A stretch of 64,000 bases of DNA from Pseudomonas fluorescens (GTDB lineage: Bacteria > Pseudomonadota > Gammaproteobacteria > Pseudomonadales > Pseudomonadaceae): assembly GCF_000802965.1 (NCBI RefSeq), contig NZ_JSAK01000003.1:1-64000 (forward strand). The letters are read 5' to 3'. Below, piece by piece: positions 7,930 through 18,241 of the stretch (positions within the stretch are counted from its first letter, which is position 1; each line of letters begins with the position of its first letter). The notes below the pieces were generated by a model that saw only the letters and a list, made by a program, of their open reading frames with translations, searched no databases and was not told the DNA's origin. The translations under genes and the position numbers were made by a program.

Positions 7930-9087
7930 ATGCAACTCAAGCCAGCTGTTACCGCTCTGGTCGCCGCCGTCGCCCTGGCATCACTGCTCAGCGGATGTAA
8001 AAAGGAAGAGGCCGCTCCGGCCGCACCACCGCCTCAGGTCGGCGTCGTTACCCTGCAACCACAATCCTTCACCCTGACGTCCGAGCTGCCGGGGCGTACC
8101 AGTGCGTTCCGCATTGCCGAAGTTCGCCCGCAAGTGAACGGCATCATCCTCAAGCGTCTGTTCAAGGAAGGCGGCGATGTCAAAGCCGGCCAGCAGCTGT
8201 ATCAGATCGACCCGTCGGTCTATGACGCTACGCTGAAAAGCGCCGAAGCCAACCTGCGTTCGACCAAGTCGATCTCCGACCGCTACCAGCAACTGGTCAA
8301 CGAACAGGCTGTGAGCCGCCAGGAATACGACACCGCCGTGGCCAACCGCTTGCAATCGGAAGCCGCGCTGCAATCGGCCCAGATCAACGTGCGCTACACC
8401 AAGGTCTACGCGCCATTGACCGGTCGTATCGGTCGTTCTTCGGTGACCGAAGGGGCGCTGGTCAGCAACGGCCAGACTGAAGCGATGGCGGTGATCCAGC
8501 AACTGGACCCGATCTACGTCGACGTCACCCAATCCTCGGTCGAGCTACTGCAGCTGCGCCGCGAACTGGAAAGCGGTCGCCTGCAAAAGGCCGGCGACAA
8601 CGCTGCGAAAGTCAAACTGACCCTCGAAGACGGCAGCCAGTACAAGCTGGAAGGCAAGCTGGAGTTCTCCGAAGTCTCGGTTGACCAGACCACTGGTTCC
8701 GTAACCTTGCGCGCCGTGTTCCCGAACCCTGATCACACTCTGTTGCCAGGCATGTTCGTACACGCCCAGTTGCAGGCCGGCGTGAACAGCGCCGCGATCC
8801 TCGCGCCGCAGCAAGGCGTGACCCGCGACCTCAAAGGCACGCCGACCGCACTGGTCGTCGGCCCGGACAACAAGGTCGAACTGCGTCAGCTCAAGGCCAA
8901 CCGTACCGTCGGCAATCAATGGCTGATCGAAGACGGCCTGAAGGCCGGCGATCGCCTGATCACCGAAGGTCTGCAATTCGTCAAACCTGGCATCGAAGTC
9001 AAGCCAAGCGAGGCGACCAACGTAGCCGCAAAGAACCCGGCCCCCGCTCAGGCAGCTGATAAAGCGTCTGGCGGCAAAGGGGAGTAA
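7930..9087 (+). CDS. emhA: RND efflux periplasmic adaptor EmhA (TtgA/MexA type)
   Basis: The 385-residue membrane-fusion protein links the inner-membrane pump EmhB to the outer-membrane channel EmhC. It has a lipoprotein signal with lipobox LLSGC (Cys about 22) followed by KKEE, then the paired lipoyl/hairpin segments (PEVRPQVNG-like AEVRPQVNGIILKRLFKEGGDVKAGQ-type block) and the beta-barrel region LRAVFPNPDHTLLPGMFV. I start at 7930, preceded by AGGA; an in-frame ATG at 7894 would place extra residues before the signal peptide. It is the first gene of emhABC, 3 bases before emhB. Confidence 0.93.
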   Translation: MQLKPAVTALVAAVALASLLSGCKKEEAAPAAPPPQVGVVTLQPQSFTLTSELPGRTSAFRIAEVRPQVNGIILKRLFKEGGDVKAGQQLYQIDPSVYDATLKSAEANLRSTKSISDRYQQLVNEQAVSRQEYDTAVANRLQSEAALQSAQINVRYTKVYAPLTGRIGRSSVTEGALVSNGQTEAMAVIQQLDPIYVDVTQSSVELLQLRRELESGRLQKAGDNAAKVKLTLEDGSQYKLEGKLEFSEVSVDQTTGSVTLRAVFPNPDHTLLPGMFVHAQLQAGVNSAAILAPQQGVTRDLKGTPTALVVGPDNKVELRQLKANRTVGNQWLIEDGLKAGDRLITEGLQFVKPGIEVKPSEATNVAAKNPAPAQAADKASGGKGE

Positions 9088-9090
9088 CTC

Positions 9091-12000
9091 ATGTCAAAAT
9101 TCTTCATCGACCGTCCGATTTTCGCCTGGGTAATTGCCCTGGTGATCATGCTGGTCGGGGCACTATCGATCCTCAAACTGCCGATCAACCAATACCCGAG
9201 CATTGCGCCTCCGGCGATCGCCATTTCCGTGACCTACCCGGGCGCTTCTGCGCAAACCGTGCAGGACACCGTGGTTCAGGTGATCGAGCAACAGCTCAAC
9301 GGTATCGACAATCTGCGTTATGTGTCTTCGGAAAGTAACGCCGACGGCACCATGACCATCACCGCGACCTTTGAGCAAGGCACCAACTCCGATACCGCGC
9401 AGGTCCAGGTGCAGAACAAGCTGAACCTGGCCACCCCGCTGCTGCCGCAAGAAGTACAGCAGCAAGGTATCCGCGTGACCAAGGCAGTGAAGAACTTCCT
9501 GCTGGTAATCGGTGTGGTATCGCGCGACGGCAGCATGACCAAGGACGACCTGTCCAACTACATCGTGTCGAACATGCAGGACCCGATCTCGCGGACCGCC
9601 GGTGTCGGTGACTTCCAGGTGTTCGGTTCGCAGTACGCCATGCGTATCTGGCTCGACCCGGCCAAGTTGAACAACTTCAACCTGACCCCGATCGACGTCA
9701 AGACCGCCATCGCCGCACAGAACGTCCAGGTGTCGTCCGGCCAGCTCGGCGGCTTGCCTGCCCTGCCCGGCACGCAGCTGAACGCGACGATCATCGGCAA
9801 GACCCGTCTGCAGACCGCTGAGCAGTTCGAGAAGATCCTGCTCAAGGTCAACAAGGACGGCTCGCAAGTTCGCTTGAAAGATGTCGCCAGCGTCGGTCTG
9901 GGTGGCGAGAACTACAGCATCAACGCCCAGTTCAACGGTGCCCCGGCATCCGGTCTGGCGGTGAAACTGGCCACCGGCGCCAACGCGCTGGATACCGCCA
10001 AGGCGCTGCGTACCACCATCGACAGTCTCAAGCCGTTCTTCCCGCAAGGGATGGAAGTGGTGTTCCCGTACGACACCACGCCGGTGGTGACCGAGTCGAT
10101 CAAAGGCGTGGTTCACACGCTGGTTGAAGCGGTCGGGCTGGTGTTCCTGGTGATGTTCCTGTTCCTGCAAAACTTCCGCGCCACCATCATCACCACGATG
10201 ACCGTGCCGGTGGTATTGCTCGGTACGTTCGGGATCCTCGCGGCAGCCGGTTTCAGCATCAACACCCTGACCATGTTCGGTATGGTCCTAGCCATCGGTT
10301 TGCTGGTGGACGACGCCATCGTCGTGGTGGAAAACGTCGAACGGGTGATGAGCGAAGAAGGCCTGTCGCCCAAGGAAGCCACCAAGAAATCCATGGGGCA
10401 GATCCAGGGTGCATTGGTCGGTATCGCCCTGGTGCTGTCGGCGGTTCTGCTGCCGATGGCGTTCTTCAGCGGCTCCACCGGTGTGATCTACAAGCAGTTC
10501 TCGATCACCATCGTTTCGGCCATGGCCCTGTCGGTACTGGTTGCGCTGATCTTCACCCCGGCGCTGTGCGCCACCATGCTCAAGGCGATTCCGAAAGGCG
10601 AACACCACACGCCGAAACGCGGCTTCTTCGGCTGGTTCAACCGCACCTTCGACCGTGGCGTGAAAAACTACGAGCGTGGCGTGGGCAGCATGCTTACGCA
10701 CAAAGCGCCGTATTTGCTGGCGTACCTCATCATTGTGGTCGGCATGATCTGGCTGTTCACCCGCATTCCAACCGCGTTCCTGCCGGAAGAAGACCAGGGC
10801 GTACTGTTCGCCCAGGTGCAGACACCAGCCGGCTCGACGTCCCAGCGCACCCAAGTGGTCGTGGACGAAATGCGTGAGTACCTGCTGCGTTCGGGCAAGG
10901 ACGGCGGTGAAGGCGATGCGGTGAACTCGGTGTTTACCGTGACCGGCTTCAACTTCGCCGGCCGTGGCCAGAGCTCGGGTATGGCGTTCATCATGCTCAA
11001 GCCATGGGGCGATCGTAATGCCGACAACAGCGTATTCAAGGTCGCGGCCCGTGCCCAGCAGCACTTCTTCACCTTCCGCGACGCCATGGTGTTTGCCTTT
11101 GCGCCACCGGCGGTACTGGAGCTGGGTAACGCCACCGGTTTCGACGTGTTCCTTCAGGATCGCGCCGGTATCGGTCACGAGAAGTTGATGGAAGCGCGTA
11201 ACCAGTTCCTCGGCATGGCCGCGCAGAGCAAGATTCTGACGCAGGTGCGCCCAAACGGCCTGAACGACGAACCGCAATACCAACTGGAAATCGACGACGA
11301 GAAGGCCAGTGCCCTGGGCATTACCATCGCCGACATCAACAACACCCTGTCGATCGCGCTGGGCAGTAGCTACGTCAACGACTTCATCGACCGCGGTCGC
11401 GTGAAGAAGGTGTACGTGCAAGGCCAGCCTGGCGCACGCATGAGCCCTGAAGACTTGCAGAAGTGGTACGTGCGCAACAGCGTCGGCACCATGGTTCCGT
11501 TCTCGGCCTTCGCCAAGGGTGAGTGGATTTACGGTTCGCCGAAACTGGCCCGATACAACGGCGTAGAAGCGATGGAAATCCTCGGCGCCCCGGCCCCGGG
11601 TTACTCCACCGGTGAAGCGATGGCCGAAGTCGAAGCCATTGCCAAGAAACTGCCGGCCGGTGTCGGTATTTCCTGGACCGGTCTGTCGTACGAAGAACGT
11701 CTGTCCGGTTCGCAAGCGCCAGCGCTGTACGCCCTGTCGCTGCTGATGGTGTTCCTGTGTCTGGCGGCGCTGTATGAGAGCTGGTCGATTCCGATCGCGG
11801 TGATGTTGGTGGTGCCGCTGGGGATCATCGGTGCGCTGATGGCCACCAGCCTGCGCGGCCTGTCCAACGACGTGTACTTCCAGGTGGGCTTGTTGACGAC
11901 CATCGGTCTGGCGGCGAAAAACGCCATTCTGATCGTCGAGTTCGCCAAGGAACTGCACGAGCAAGGACGCAGCCTGCGCGATGCAGCCATCGAAGCCTGC

Positions 12001-12252
12001 CGCATGCGACTGCGACCGATCATCATGACCTCGCTCGCCTTCGTCCTCGGCGTGGTACCACTGGCTATCTCCACGGGCGCAGGCTCGGGTAGCCAGCATG
12101 CAATCGGTACCGGTGTGATTGGCGGTATGATCACGGCAACCGTTCTGGCGATCTTCTGGGTCCCGCTGTTCTTCGTCACTGTGTCGGCCATGGGTCAGCG
12201 TAAAAACGTCGACCAGGAAGACGCTACTGAAACTCCTAAAGAGGCTGGCTAA
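9091..12252 (+). CDS. emhB: RND efflux inner-membrane pump EmhB (TtgB/MexB type)
   Basis: The 1053-residue product is a full-length HAE1-family proton-driven drug exporter with two repeats of six membrane helices and large periplasmic loops. Seen are the N-terminal [18 protein letters not shown] helix, the helix-4 proton-relay pair Asp-Asp in [18 protein letters not shown] (about residues 400-417), and [14 protein letters not shown] near 950 with the relay Lys. Such pumps export antibiotics, dyes, solvents and aromatics. The stop overlaps the emhC start (TAATG). Co-location with aromatic catabolism matches P. putida, where ttgABC neighbours the pca genes. Confidence 0.95.
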   Translation: MSKFFIDRPIFAWVIALVIMLVGALSILKLPINQYPSIAPPAIAISVTYPGASAQTVQDTVVQVIEQQLNGIDNLRYVSSESNADGTMTITATFEQGTNSDTAQVQVQNKLNLATPLLPQEVQQQGIRVTKAVKNFLLVIGVVSRDGSMTKDDLSNYIVSNMQDPISRTAGVGDFQVFGSQYAMRIWLDPAKLNNFNLTPIDVKTAIAAQNVQVSSGQLGGLPALPGTQLNATIIGKTRLQTAEQFEKILLKVNKDGSQVRLKDVASVGLGGENYSINAQFNGAPASGLAVKLATGANALDTAKALRTTIDSLKPFFPQGMEVVFPYDTTPVVTESIKGVVHTLVEAVGLVFLVMFLFLQNFRATIITTMTVPVVLLGTFGILAAAGFSINTLTMFGMVLAIGLLVDDAIVVVENVERVMSEEGLSPKEATKKSMGQIQGALVGIALVLSAVLLPMAFFSGSTGVIYKQFSITIVSAMALSVLVALIFTPALCATMLKAIPKGEHHTPKRGFFGWFNRTFDRGVKNYERGVGSMLTHKAPYLLAYLIIVVGMIWLFTRIPTAFLPEEDQGVLFAQVQTPAGSTSQRTQVVVDEMREYLLRSGKDGGEGDAVNSVFTVTGFNFAGRGQSSGMAFIMLKPWGDRNADNSVFKVAARAQQHFFTFRDAMVFAFAPPAVLELGNATGFDVFLQDRAGIGHEKLMEARNQFLGMAAQSKILTQVRPNGLNDEPQYQLEIDDEKASALGITIADINNTLSIALGSSYVNDFIDRGRVKKVYVQGQPGARMSPEDLQKWYVRNSVGTMVPFSAFAKGEWIYGSPKLARYNGVEAMEILGAPAPGYSTGEAMAEVEAIAKKLPAGVGISWTGLSYEERLSGSQAPALYALSLLMVFLCLAALYESWSIPIAVMLVVPLGIIGALMATSLRGLSNDVYFQVGLLTTIGLAAKNAILIVEFAKELHEQGRSLRDAAIEACRMRLRPIIMTSLAFVLGVVPLAISTGAGSGSQHAIGTGVIGGMITATVLAIFWVPLFFVTVSAMGQRKNVDQEDATETPKEAG

Positions 12253-13712
12253 TGAGCAAGTCGCTACTCTCCCTGGCAGTCGCCGCCTTCGTGCTCGGTG
12301 GCTGCTCGCTGATCCCTGACTATCAGCAGCCGCAAGCACCGGTGGCGGATCAATACCCGCAGGGCCCGGCGTATTCGCCGGCCCAGGCACCGGCGCAGGC
12401 CGCTGCCGAGCAGGGCTGGAAGCAATTTTTCCATGACCCGGCGCTGCAACAGCTGATCCAGATCTCCCTGGAAAACAACCGCGACCTGCGTGTCGCGGCC
12501 CTGAACATCGACGCCTTTGCGGCTCAGTACCGCATCCAGCGCGCCGACCTGTACCCGGCCATTTCCGCCAATGGCACCGGTAGCCGTCAGCGCCTGCCGG
12601 CCGACGCTTCGCAGACCGGCGAAGCGGGGATCAGCAGTTCCTATTCGGCCACCGTCGGCATCAGCGCCTATGAACTCGACCTGTTCGGTCGCGTTCGCAG
12701 CCTGAGCGAAGAAGCCCTGCAGAAATACTTCGCCACTGAAGAAGGTCGCCGCAGCACCCAGATCAGCCTGGTGGCCAGCGTGGCCAATGCCTACCTGACC
12801 TGGCAGGCCGACAAGGAACTGCTGAAGCTGACCCAGGACACCCTCGGTGCGTTCGAGGAGAGCTACAAGCTCACCGCCCGCAGCAACGAAGTGGGTGTGG
12901 CCTCGGCGCTGGACCTGGCGCAGTCGCGTACCTCGGTGGAAAACGCCCGTGCGCAACTGGCCAAGTACACCCGCCAGGTCGCTCAGGATGAAAACAGCCT
13001 GGTGCTGCTGCTCGGCACCGGCATTCCGGCCAACCTGCAAGCGGCCAAACCGCTGGCGGACGATTTGCTGGCCGAAGTGCCGCCCGGCCTGCCGTCTGAT
13101 TTGCTGCAACGTCGTCCGGATATCCTCCAGGCCGAGTACAACCTCAAGGCTGCCAATGCCAACATCGGCGCGGCGCGTGCGGCGTTCTTCCCGAGCATCA
13201 GCCTGACCGCCAATGCCGGGACGCTGAGCCCTGATCTTTCAGGTCTGTTCAAGGGCGGCTCGGGCACCTGGCTGTTCCAGCCGCAGATCAACCTGCCGAT
13301 CTTCAACGCTGGCAGCCTGCGCGCCAGCCTGGATTACTCGAAAATCCAGAAAGACATCGGCGTGGCGAACTACGAGAAGTCCATTCAAACGGCCTTCCAG
13401 GAAGTCGCCGACGGCCTGGCCGCGCGTCAGACCTACGTGCAGCAATTGCAGGCGCAATCTGACTTCGTCAGCGCGAACCAGGACTACTACCGTCTGGCCG
13501 AGCGTCGCTACCGTATTGGTGTCGACAGCAACCTGACCTTCCTCGACGCCCAGCGTCAGCTGTTCAGTGCGCAACAAGTGTTGATTACCGACCGTCTGGC
13601 GCAACTGGTCAGCCAGGTCAATCTGTACAAGGCACTGGGTGGTGGCTGGAATGAGCAGACGGCGAAGAACGAGCCGTTGAAAGAAGAAGCGCCGAAGATG
13701 AAGTATTTCTGA
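12252..13712 (+). CDS. emhC: RND efflux outer-membrane channel EmhC (TtgC/OprM type)
   Basis: The 486-residue product is an OprM/NodT-family outer-membrane lipoprotein that forms the exit duct. Lipobox VLGGC ends the signal peptide (Cys about 18), followed by SLIPDY. Two structural repeats each contain the family signature, e.g. [15 protein letters not shown] (about 140-154) and [37 protein letters not shown] (about 355-392), and the [32 protein letters not shown] block is intact. It is translationally coupled to emhB and closed by a terminator. Confidence 0.94.
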   Translation: MSKSLLSLAVAAFVLGGCSLIPDYQQPQAPVADQYPQGPAYSPAQAPAQAAAEQGWKQFFHDPALQQLIQISLENNRDLRVAALNIDAFAAQYRIQRADLYPAISANGTGSRQRLPADASQTGEAGISSSYSATVGISAYELDLFGRVRSLSEEALQKYFATEEGRRSTQISLVASVANAYLTWQADKELLKLTQDTLGAFEESYKLTARSNEVGVASALDLAQSRTSVENARAQLAKYTRQVAQDENSLVLLLGTGIPANLQAAKPLADDLLAEVPPGLPSDLLQRRPDILQAEYNLKAANANIGAARAAFFPSISLTANAGTLSPDLSGLFKGGSGTWLFQPQINLPIFNAGSLRASLDYSKIQKDIGVANYEKSIQTAFQEVADGLAARQTYVQQLQAQSDFVSANQDYYRLAERRYRIGVDSNLTFLDAQRQLFSAQQVLITDRLAQLVSQVNLYKALGGGWNEQTAKNEPLKEEAPKMKYF

Positions 13713-13730
13713 TAGCGCTGTGAACACAAG

Positions 13731-13755
13731 AAGCCCACCGATTGGTGGGCTTTTT
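13731..13755 (+). terminator. Rho-independent terminator after emhC
   Basis: AGCCCACC (13732-13739) pairs with GGTGGGCT (13744-13751) and is followed by a T run. Confidence 0.9.
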
Positions 13756-13783
13756 GTTGGCAGCGGGAAAAGTTGTGCTGACT

Positions 13784-13878
13784 TCATCGCTGGCAAGCCA
13801 GCTCCCACAGTGTGAGTGTCGTGCACAAATTTTGTGGACCACTGTGACCCTGTGGGAGCTGGCTTGCCAGCGATGAGG
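13784..13878. repeat. Inverted REP pair (GCTGGCAAGCCAGCTCCCAC type)
   Basis: TCATCGCTGGCAAGCCAGCT at 13783-13802 is matched by its reverse complement ending in CAGCGATGA at 13857-13876. It lies between the emhC terminator and the porin promoter region. Confidence 0.9.
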
Positions 13879-13914
13879 CATCCAGAACAGAACAAAAATT
13901 ACTGCAAATCTTAT

Positions 13915-13929
13915 GTTCGATAATCGCCC
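13915..13929 (+). promoter_or_regulatory. PcaR-type box upstream of the porin gene
   Basis: GTTCGATAATCGCCC is identical to the box before pcaR (25068-25082, opposite strand) and differs at one base from the box before pcaK. It lies 213 bases before the porin ATG. This places the porin in the PcaR regulon; PcaR recognition is inferred from recurrence and from what I recall of the P. putida site. Confidence 0.65.
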
Positions 13930-14141
13930 AGAACCTTCTTTTAACAATTGAACCATCCAGTACATTCCCCGCACCATCCGACCCACAAAACCAAAAGCAA
14001 CAGGTTCGATGCCATGCCCCCGCGCCCTGCCCCGCCCGGCTGATCACGTTCGTTTTTTCCAGAAAATCCAATGATTTGTCTGCAATCCCCCGATTGCGGC
14101 ACGCCCCGTTTCATCCCCAAGAATTAGAGAGACCCGAGCAC

Positions 14142-15401
14142 ATGACGCCTTCTCACGCGCAGTATTTCGTTCCCAGCCTGATCGCCGTAGCCCTGGCCAC
14201 CGCCGCCCTGCCCGCCCACGCCGAGGAATCAGGCTTTGTCGAAGGCGCCAAGGTCAACCTGAACCTGCGCAACTTCTACATCAACCGCAACTTCACCAAC
14301 CCGACCAAGACCCAGGGCAAGGCTGAAGAGTGGACGCAGAGTTTCATCCTCGATGCCAAGTCCGGTTTCACCCAGGGCGTCGTCGGGTTCGGCATGGATG
14401 TGCTGGGGCTGTACTCGGTGAAGCTTGATGGCGGCAAAGGCACCGGCGGTACGGCGCTGCTGCCGCTGGACAGTGATGGCCGCCCGGCAGACAACTTCGG
14501 TCGTACCAACGTGGCGTTCAAGGCCAAGCTGTCGCAGACCGAAGCGAAGGTGGGCGAATGGATGCCGGTGCTGCCGATCCTGCGTTCGGATGACGGTCGC
14601 TCGCTGCCACAAACCTTCCGTGGTGGTCAGATCACCTCGAAGGAAATCGATGGCCTGACGGTCTACGGCGGCCAGTTCCGCCAGAACAGCCCGCGCGACG
14701 ACAGCAGCATGGATGACATGTCGATGACCGGCAAAGCGGCGTTCACCTCGGACCGTTTCAATTTCCAGGGCGGCGAGTACCTGTTCAACGAGAAACGCAC
14801 CCAGATCGGTGTGTGGAATGCCGAACTCAAGGACATCTACAGCCAGCAATTCATCAACCTGACCCACAGCCAACCCATCGGCGCCTGGACCCTCGGCGCC
14901 AACCTCGGTTTCTTCTATGGCAAGGATGACGGCAGCGCCCGGGCCGGCGAGCTGGACAACAAAACCATGTATGGCCTGCTCTCAGCCAAGTACGGCGGCA
15001 ACACCTTCTACGTCGGCCTGCAAAAACTCACCGGCGACAGCCCGTGGATGCGCGTTAACGGCACAAGCGGCGGCACCCTGGCCAACGACAGTTACAACTC
15101 CAGCTACGACAACGCTCGGGAAAAATCCTGGCAAGTGCGCCATGACTACAACTTCGTCGCCGTGGGTGTACCGGGTCTGACGCTGATGAACCGCTATATC
15201 AGTGGCGATAACGTGCACACCGGCACGATCACCGATGGCAAGGAATGGGGACGTGAAAGTGAACTGGCCTACACCGTACAGAGCGGTGCGCTGAAAGACC
15301 TGAACGTGAAATGGCGCAACTCGACCATGCGCCGCGATTACAGCAACAACGAGTTCGATGAGAACCGCTTGATCATCAGCTATCCGATCAGCCTGCTTTA
15401 A
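14142..15401 (+). CDS. pcaP: OprD-family outer-membrane porin, probable aromatic acid channel (PcaP-like)
   Basis: The 419-residue product has a signal peptide ending near ALPAHA and the OprD-family pattern: LRNFYINRNF near residue 44, WTQSFILDAKSGFTQG near 66-81, a DGRSLPQTFRGG segment and a C-terminal strand ending in ISYPISLL with a terminal hydrophobic residue. OprD channels of this subclass take up benzoate-like acids. I chose the ATG at 14142 because it begins a normal signal peptide; an in-frame ATG at 14076 adds 22 residues that do not fit one. The P. putida order pcaRKFTBDCP includes a porin gene here, which supports the name; orthology is inferred. Confidence 0.8.
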   Translation: MTPSHAQYFVPSLIAVALATAALPAHAEESGFVEGAKVNLNLRNFYINRNFTNPTKTQGKAEEWTQSFILDAKSGFTQGVVGFGMDVLGLYSVKLDGGKGTGGTALLPLDSDGRPADNFGRTNVAFKAKLSQTEAKVGEWMPVLPILRSDDGRSLPQTFRGGQITSKEIDGLTVYGGQFRQNSPRDDSSMDDMSMTGKAAFTSDRFNFQGGEYLFNEKRTQIGVWNAELKDIYSQQFINLTHSQPIGAWTLGANLGFFYGKDDGSARAGELDNKTMYGLLSAKYGGNTFYVGLQKLTGDSPWMRVNGTSGGTLANDSYNSSYDNAREKSWQVRHDYNFVAVGVPGLTLMNRYISGDNVHTGTITDGKEWGRESELAYTVQSGALKDLNVKWRNSTMRRDYSNNEFDENRLIISYPISLL

Positions 15402-15495
15402 AAATCAAAAGATCGTCCGAACGCGGCCCGAGCCTGCGGCAGCGCCTACAGAAATCTTCGGTGATCGCACGACCTGCGTTCACACCGATCAAAAT

Positions 15496-15587
15496 GTGGG
15501 AGCGAGCCTGCTCGCGATGGCAATCCTCCAGACACATCAATGTTGGATGTACTGACGCCATCGTGGGCAAGCCCGCGATGGCGTCAG
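15496..15587. repeat. REP-like arm and palindromic element
   Basis: GTGGGAGCGAGCCTGCTCGC begins at 15496. A second element at 15553-15586 is a near-perfect palindrome with 11-bp stems TGACGCCATCG/CGATGGCGTCA. A degenerate REP of the CTGCGGCAG type precedes them at about 15405-15452. The region lies between the convergent porin and pcaC genes. Confidence 0.7.
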
Positions 15588-15610
15588 TCCAGGCAACAAA
15601 AATCGCGGAA

Positions 15611-16003
15611 TCACTCCCGCGATTCAACCCCCAACTCATCCCACACCGACTCGGCCAGGTGGAACGTTGCGTTGGCCGCCGGGATGCCGCAGTAGATCGC
15701 GCTCTGCATGATCACTTCCTTGATCTCGCCACGGCTCACGCCGTTATTGGCGGCGGCGCGCAGGTGCAGTTTCAGTTCGCCTTCGCGGTTCATGCCGATC
15801 AGCATGGCGATGGTGATCAGGCTGCGGGTGTGGCGCGGCAGGCCCGGGCGGGTCCAGATGTCACCCCAGGCGTGGCGGGTGATCATTTCCTGGAACTCCG
15901 AGTTGAACTCGGTCAGGGTGGTCAGGCTGCGATCGACATGAGCATCGCCCAGTACCGCGCGACGAACGTTCATGCCCTCGTCGTAACGTTGTTTCTCGTC
16001 CAC
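15611..16003 (-). CDS. pcaC: 4-carboxymuconolactone decarboxylase PcaC
   Basis: This 130-residue enzyme converts gamma-carboxymuconolactone to beta-ketoadipate enol-lactone. The CMD fold signature is clear: EFNSEFQEMITRHAWGDIWTRPGL (about residues 32-55), then RSLITIAMLIGMNREGELKLHLRAA (60-84), and a GEIKEVIMQSAIYCGIPAANATFHLA block (91-116) with the conserved Cys. Length matches the family. It is last in the pcaT-B-D-C run, 10 bases after pcaD. Confidence 0.95.
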   Translation of the reverse strand: MDEKQRYDEGMNVRRAVLGDAHVDRSLTTLTEFNSEFQEMITRHAWGDIWTRPGLPRHTRSLITIAMLIGMNREGELKLHLRAAANNGVSRGEIKEVIMQSAIYCGIPAANATFHLAESVWDELGVESRE

Positions 16004-16013
16004 AACAATCCCC

Positions 16014-16820
16014 TTAATGAGCCAACAAAAACGCCAGAACGCACTCGCTGAACGCTGCGCCAGCCTGGACGTTGGACAAGTGCGCGGCGTAGAACTCGGC
16101 GTACTCGGCGCCAGCTACGTGCTCCTGAATGAAGTGCCCACCGGATGGCGGCGTGACCGCGTCTTCAGTCCCGGCAATCACCAGCAACGGCACTTTGATC
16201 GACGACAACTGATCGCGGAAATCGGCATCACGCACCGCCGCGCAGTTGGCCGCGTAACCTTCAGGCGAAGTCGCCGCGAGCATGTCGGTAATCTGCTTGG
16301 CAGCCGCCGGGTTGACCTCGGAGAAATCCGGGGTAAACCAGCGCGCAATCGAAGCATCGCGCAATGCGACCATCGCTGCCGCACCATCACGCAGCACGGT
16401 TTCGATGCGCGGGTTCCACACCGACGGATCGCCGATTTTCGCTGCCGTGTTGCACACGATCAGTTTGTTCAAGCGCTCGCCGGCATTGATACCCAGCCAC
16501 TGCCCGATCAAACCGCCCATGGACAAACCGCAGAAATGCGCGCGCTCGATGTGCAGCGCATCCAGCAGCGCCAGCACATCGCGGCCCAGTTGCTCGATGC
16601 TGTACGGCCCCGGTGTCACCAGCGACTTGCCGTGACCGCGCGTGTCAAAACGCAGCACGCGAAAATGCTTGGTGAACGCGGCAATTTGCGCGTCCCACAT
16701 GTGCAGGTCGGTGCCCAGCGAGTTGGACAACACCAGCACCGGCGCATCGACCGGACCGTCGACTTGCGGCCCTTGAATTTGGTAGTGCAGTTCGCCATCG
16801 GCGAGTTGTACGAAAGCCAC
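16014..16820 (-). CDS. pcaD: 3-oxoadipate enol-lactonase PcaD
   Basis: The 268-residue alpha/beta hydrolase opens beta-ketoadipate enol-lactone to beta-ketoadipate. The oxyanion region LSNSLGTDLHMWDAQ (about 31-45), RFDTRGHGKS (57-66), the nucleophile elbow CGLSMGG with Ser about 97, and a C-terminal GTEDAVTPPSGG segment with the acid residue are present, and a His in AAHLSN near 249 could complete the triad. It is 11 bases after pcaB and 10 before pcaC in a tight operon. Confidence 0.95.
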   Translation of the reverse strand: MAFVQLADGELHYQIQGPQVDGPVDAPVLVLSNSLGTDLHMWDAQIAAFTKHFRVLRFDTRGHGKSLVTPGPYSIEQLGRDVLALLDALHIERAHFCGLSMGGLIGQWLGINAGERLNKLIVCNTAAKIGDPSVWNPRIETVLRDGAAAMVALRDASIARWFTPDFSEVNPAAAKQITDMLAATSPEGYAANCAAVRDADFRDQLSSIKVPLLVIAGTEDAVTPPSGGHFIQEHVAGAEYAEFYAAHLSNVQAGAAFSECVLAFLLAH

Positions 16821-16831
16821 AGCAATCTCCT

Positions 16832-18196
16832 TCAGGCAGTCAACGCAGAATGTTCAGCCACCGCTCGCTCGACCCAGGTTTTGGCCTGGCCGAGGTAATG
16901 GGCGGGGTCCAGCAGATGATCGAGTTCAACCGCCGACAGCTCGGCGGTCACTTGCGGTTCGTCGCCGAGTACCGCGCGCAGATGCCGCTGTTCGGCCACG
17001 GCGCGTTTGCAGCATTGCTCCAACAGGTGATGCGCGGTATCGCGCCCGACCCGTTGCGCAAGGACGATGCTCACCGCTTCGGCGAGCACCAGGCCCTGGG
17101 TCAGATCGAGGTTGCGCGCCATGCGGTCAGCGTCCACTTCCAGCCCGTCCGTGACCAGCAGCGCTTGCTTGAGGCTGCCGGATACGAGGCAGCAAATCTC
17201 CGGCAGGGTTTCCCACTCGGCATGCCACAGACCGAGGCTGCGCTCGTGTTCCTGCGGCATGGCGCTGAACAGCGTCGAGAGCAGACCCGGCACCCGCGTC
17301 GCCGCGCCGATCAATACCGCCGCGCCGACTGGATTGCGTTTATGCGGCATGGTCGAAGAACCGCCCTTGCCCGGTGCCGAAGGTTCAAAGACTTCGGCGG
17401 CTTCGGTTTGCATCAACAAACTAATGTCGCGCCCGAGTTTGCCCAGGCTGCCGGCGATCAGACCGAGTACCGACCCGAACTCCACCAAGCGATCGCGCTG
17501 GGTGTGCCAGGGTTGATCGGGCAACGTCAGTTGCAGCTCTTCGGCCAGCGCCTGGGCAACCGGAATTGCCTGCTCGCCGAGGGCCGCGAGGGTTCCGGAA
17601 GCACCGCCGAATTGCAGCACCAGCAGACGCGGCTTGAGTTCTTGCAGGCGCTGGCGACTGCGGGTCACCGCGCCCAGCCAACCGGCGATTTTCATGCCGA
17701 GGGTGACCGGCGTCGCGTGCTGCAACCAGGTGCGCCCGGCCAGCGGCGTGGCCACATAACGTTGGGCCTGGTTAGCAAGGGTTTCGCCCAGCTGCGCCAG
17801 ATCGCTGTCGATCAATTCCAGTGCGCGGCGCAGTTGCAGCACCAGACCGCTGTCCATCACGTCCTGACTGGTAGCGCCCAGATGCACATAGCGTTCGGCT
17901 GCTGCATCGCTCGCGGCGATCTGCTTGCCCAACGCCTTGACCAACGGGATCGCCGAATTACCCGCCGTGGCAATCGCTTCGCCGAGCGCGGCAAAGTCGT
18001 AATGCCCGGCCTGGCACGCCGCTTCGATGGGCGCCACCGCCGCGTGCGGAATCAGTCCGACCCGCGCTTCGGCCCGGGCCAGCGCCGCTTCAAAATCCAG
18101 CATGGCCTGAACCCGGCCCTGATCGCAGAACACTTCACGCATGTCGCGGGCAGTGAAATAGGCATCGAACAATTGATTGCCCGGTCGCTCGTTCAT
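16832..18196 (-). CDS. pcaB: 3-carboxy-cis,cis-muconate cycloisomerase PcaB
   Basis: The 454-residue member of the fumarase/aspartase superfamily lactonises beta-carboxy-muconate. The three superfamily regions are visible: GATSQDVMDSGLVLQLR (about residues 107-123), GRTWLQHATPVTLGMK (about 153-168), and the mobile signature loop PGKGGSSTMPHKRNP (about 275-289) with its catalytic Ser. The C-terminus LLDPAHYLGQA...V matches the family. It overlaps nothing and lies between pcaT (45-base gap) and pcaD. Confidence 0.96.
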   Translation of the reverse strand: MNERPGNQLFDAYFTARDMREVFCDQGRVQAMLDFEAALARAEARVGLIPHAAVAPIEAACQAGHYDFAALGEAIATAGNSAIPLVKALGKQIAASDAAAERYVHLGATSQDVMDSGLVLQLRRALELIDSDLAQLGETLANQAQRYVATPLAGRTWLQHATPVTLGMKIAGWLGAVTRSRQRLQELKPRLLVLQFGGASGTLAALGEQAIPVAQALAEELQLTLPDQPWHTQRDRLVEFGSVLGLIAGSLGKLGRDISLLMQTEAAEVFEPSAPGKGGSSTMPHKRNPVGAAVLIGAATRVPGLLSTLFSAMPQEHERSLGLWHAEWETLPEICCLVSGSLKQALLVTDGLEVDADRMARNLDLTQGLVLAEAVSIVLAQRVGRDTAHHLLEQCCKRAVAEQRHLRAVLGDEPQVTAELSAVELDHLLDPAHYLGQAKTWVERAVAEHSALTA

Positions 18197-18241
18197 AAAC
18201 AGTCCCTGGAGGCGCGGGCCACTCGGGCCCGCGGGTGTAGA

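Noticed and set aside
10288..12390. 700-codon open frame on the minus strand over emhB and the start of emhC
   Set aside because: It lies antisense to clearly coding emhB, its product is rich in His, Gln and Arg without motifs, and it is a usual by-product of high GC third positions.
15401..15610. Possible small RNA between the porin and pcaC
   Set aside because: The stems are explained by REP-like elements and there is no promoter or T-run terminator in the right place.
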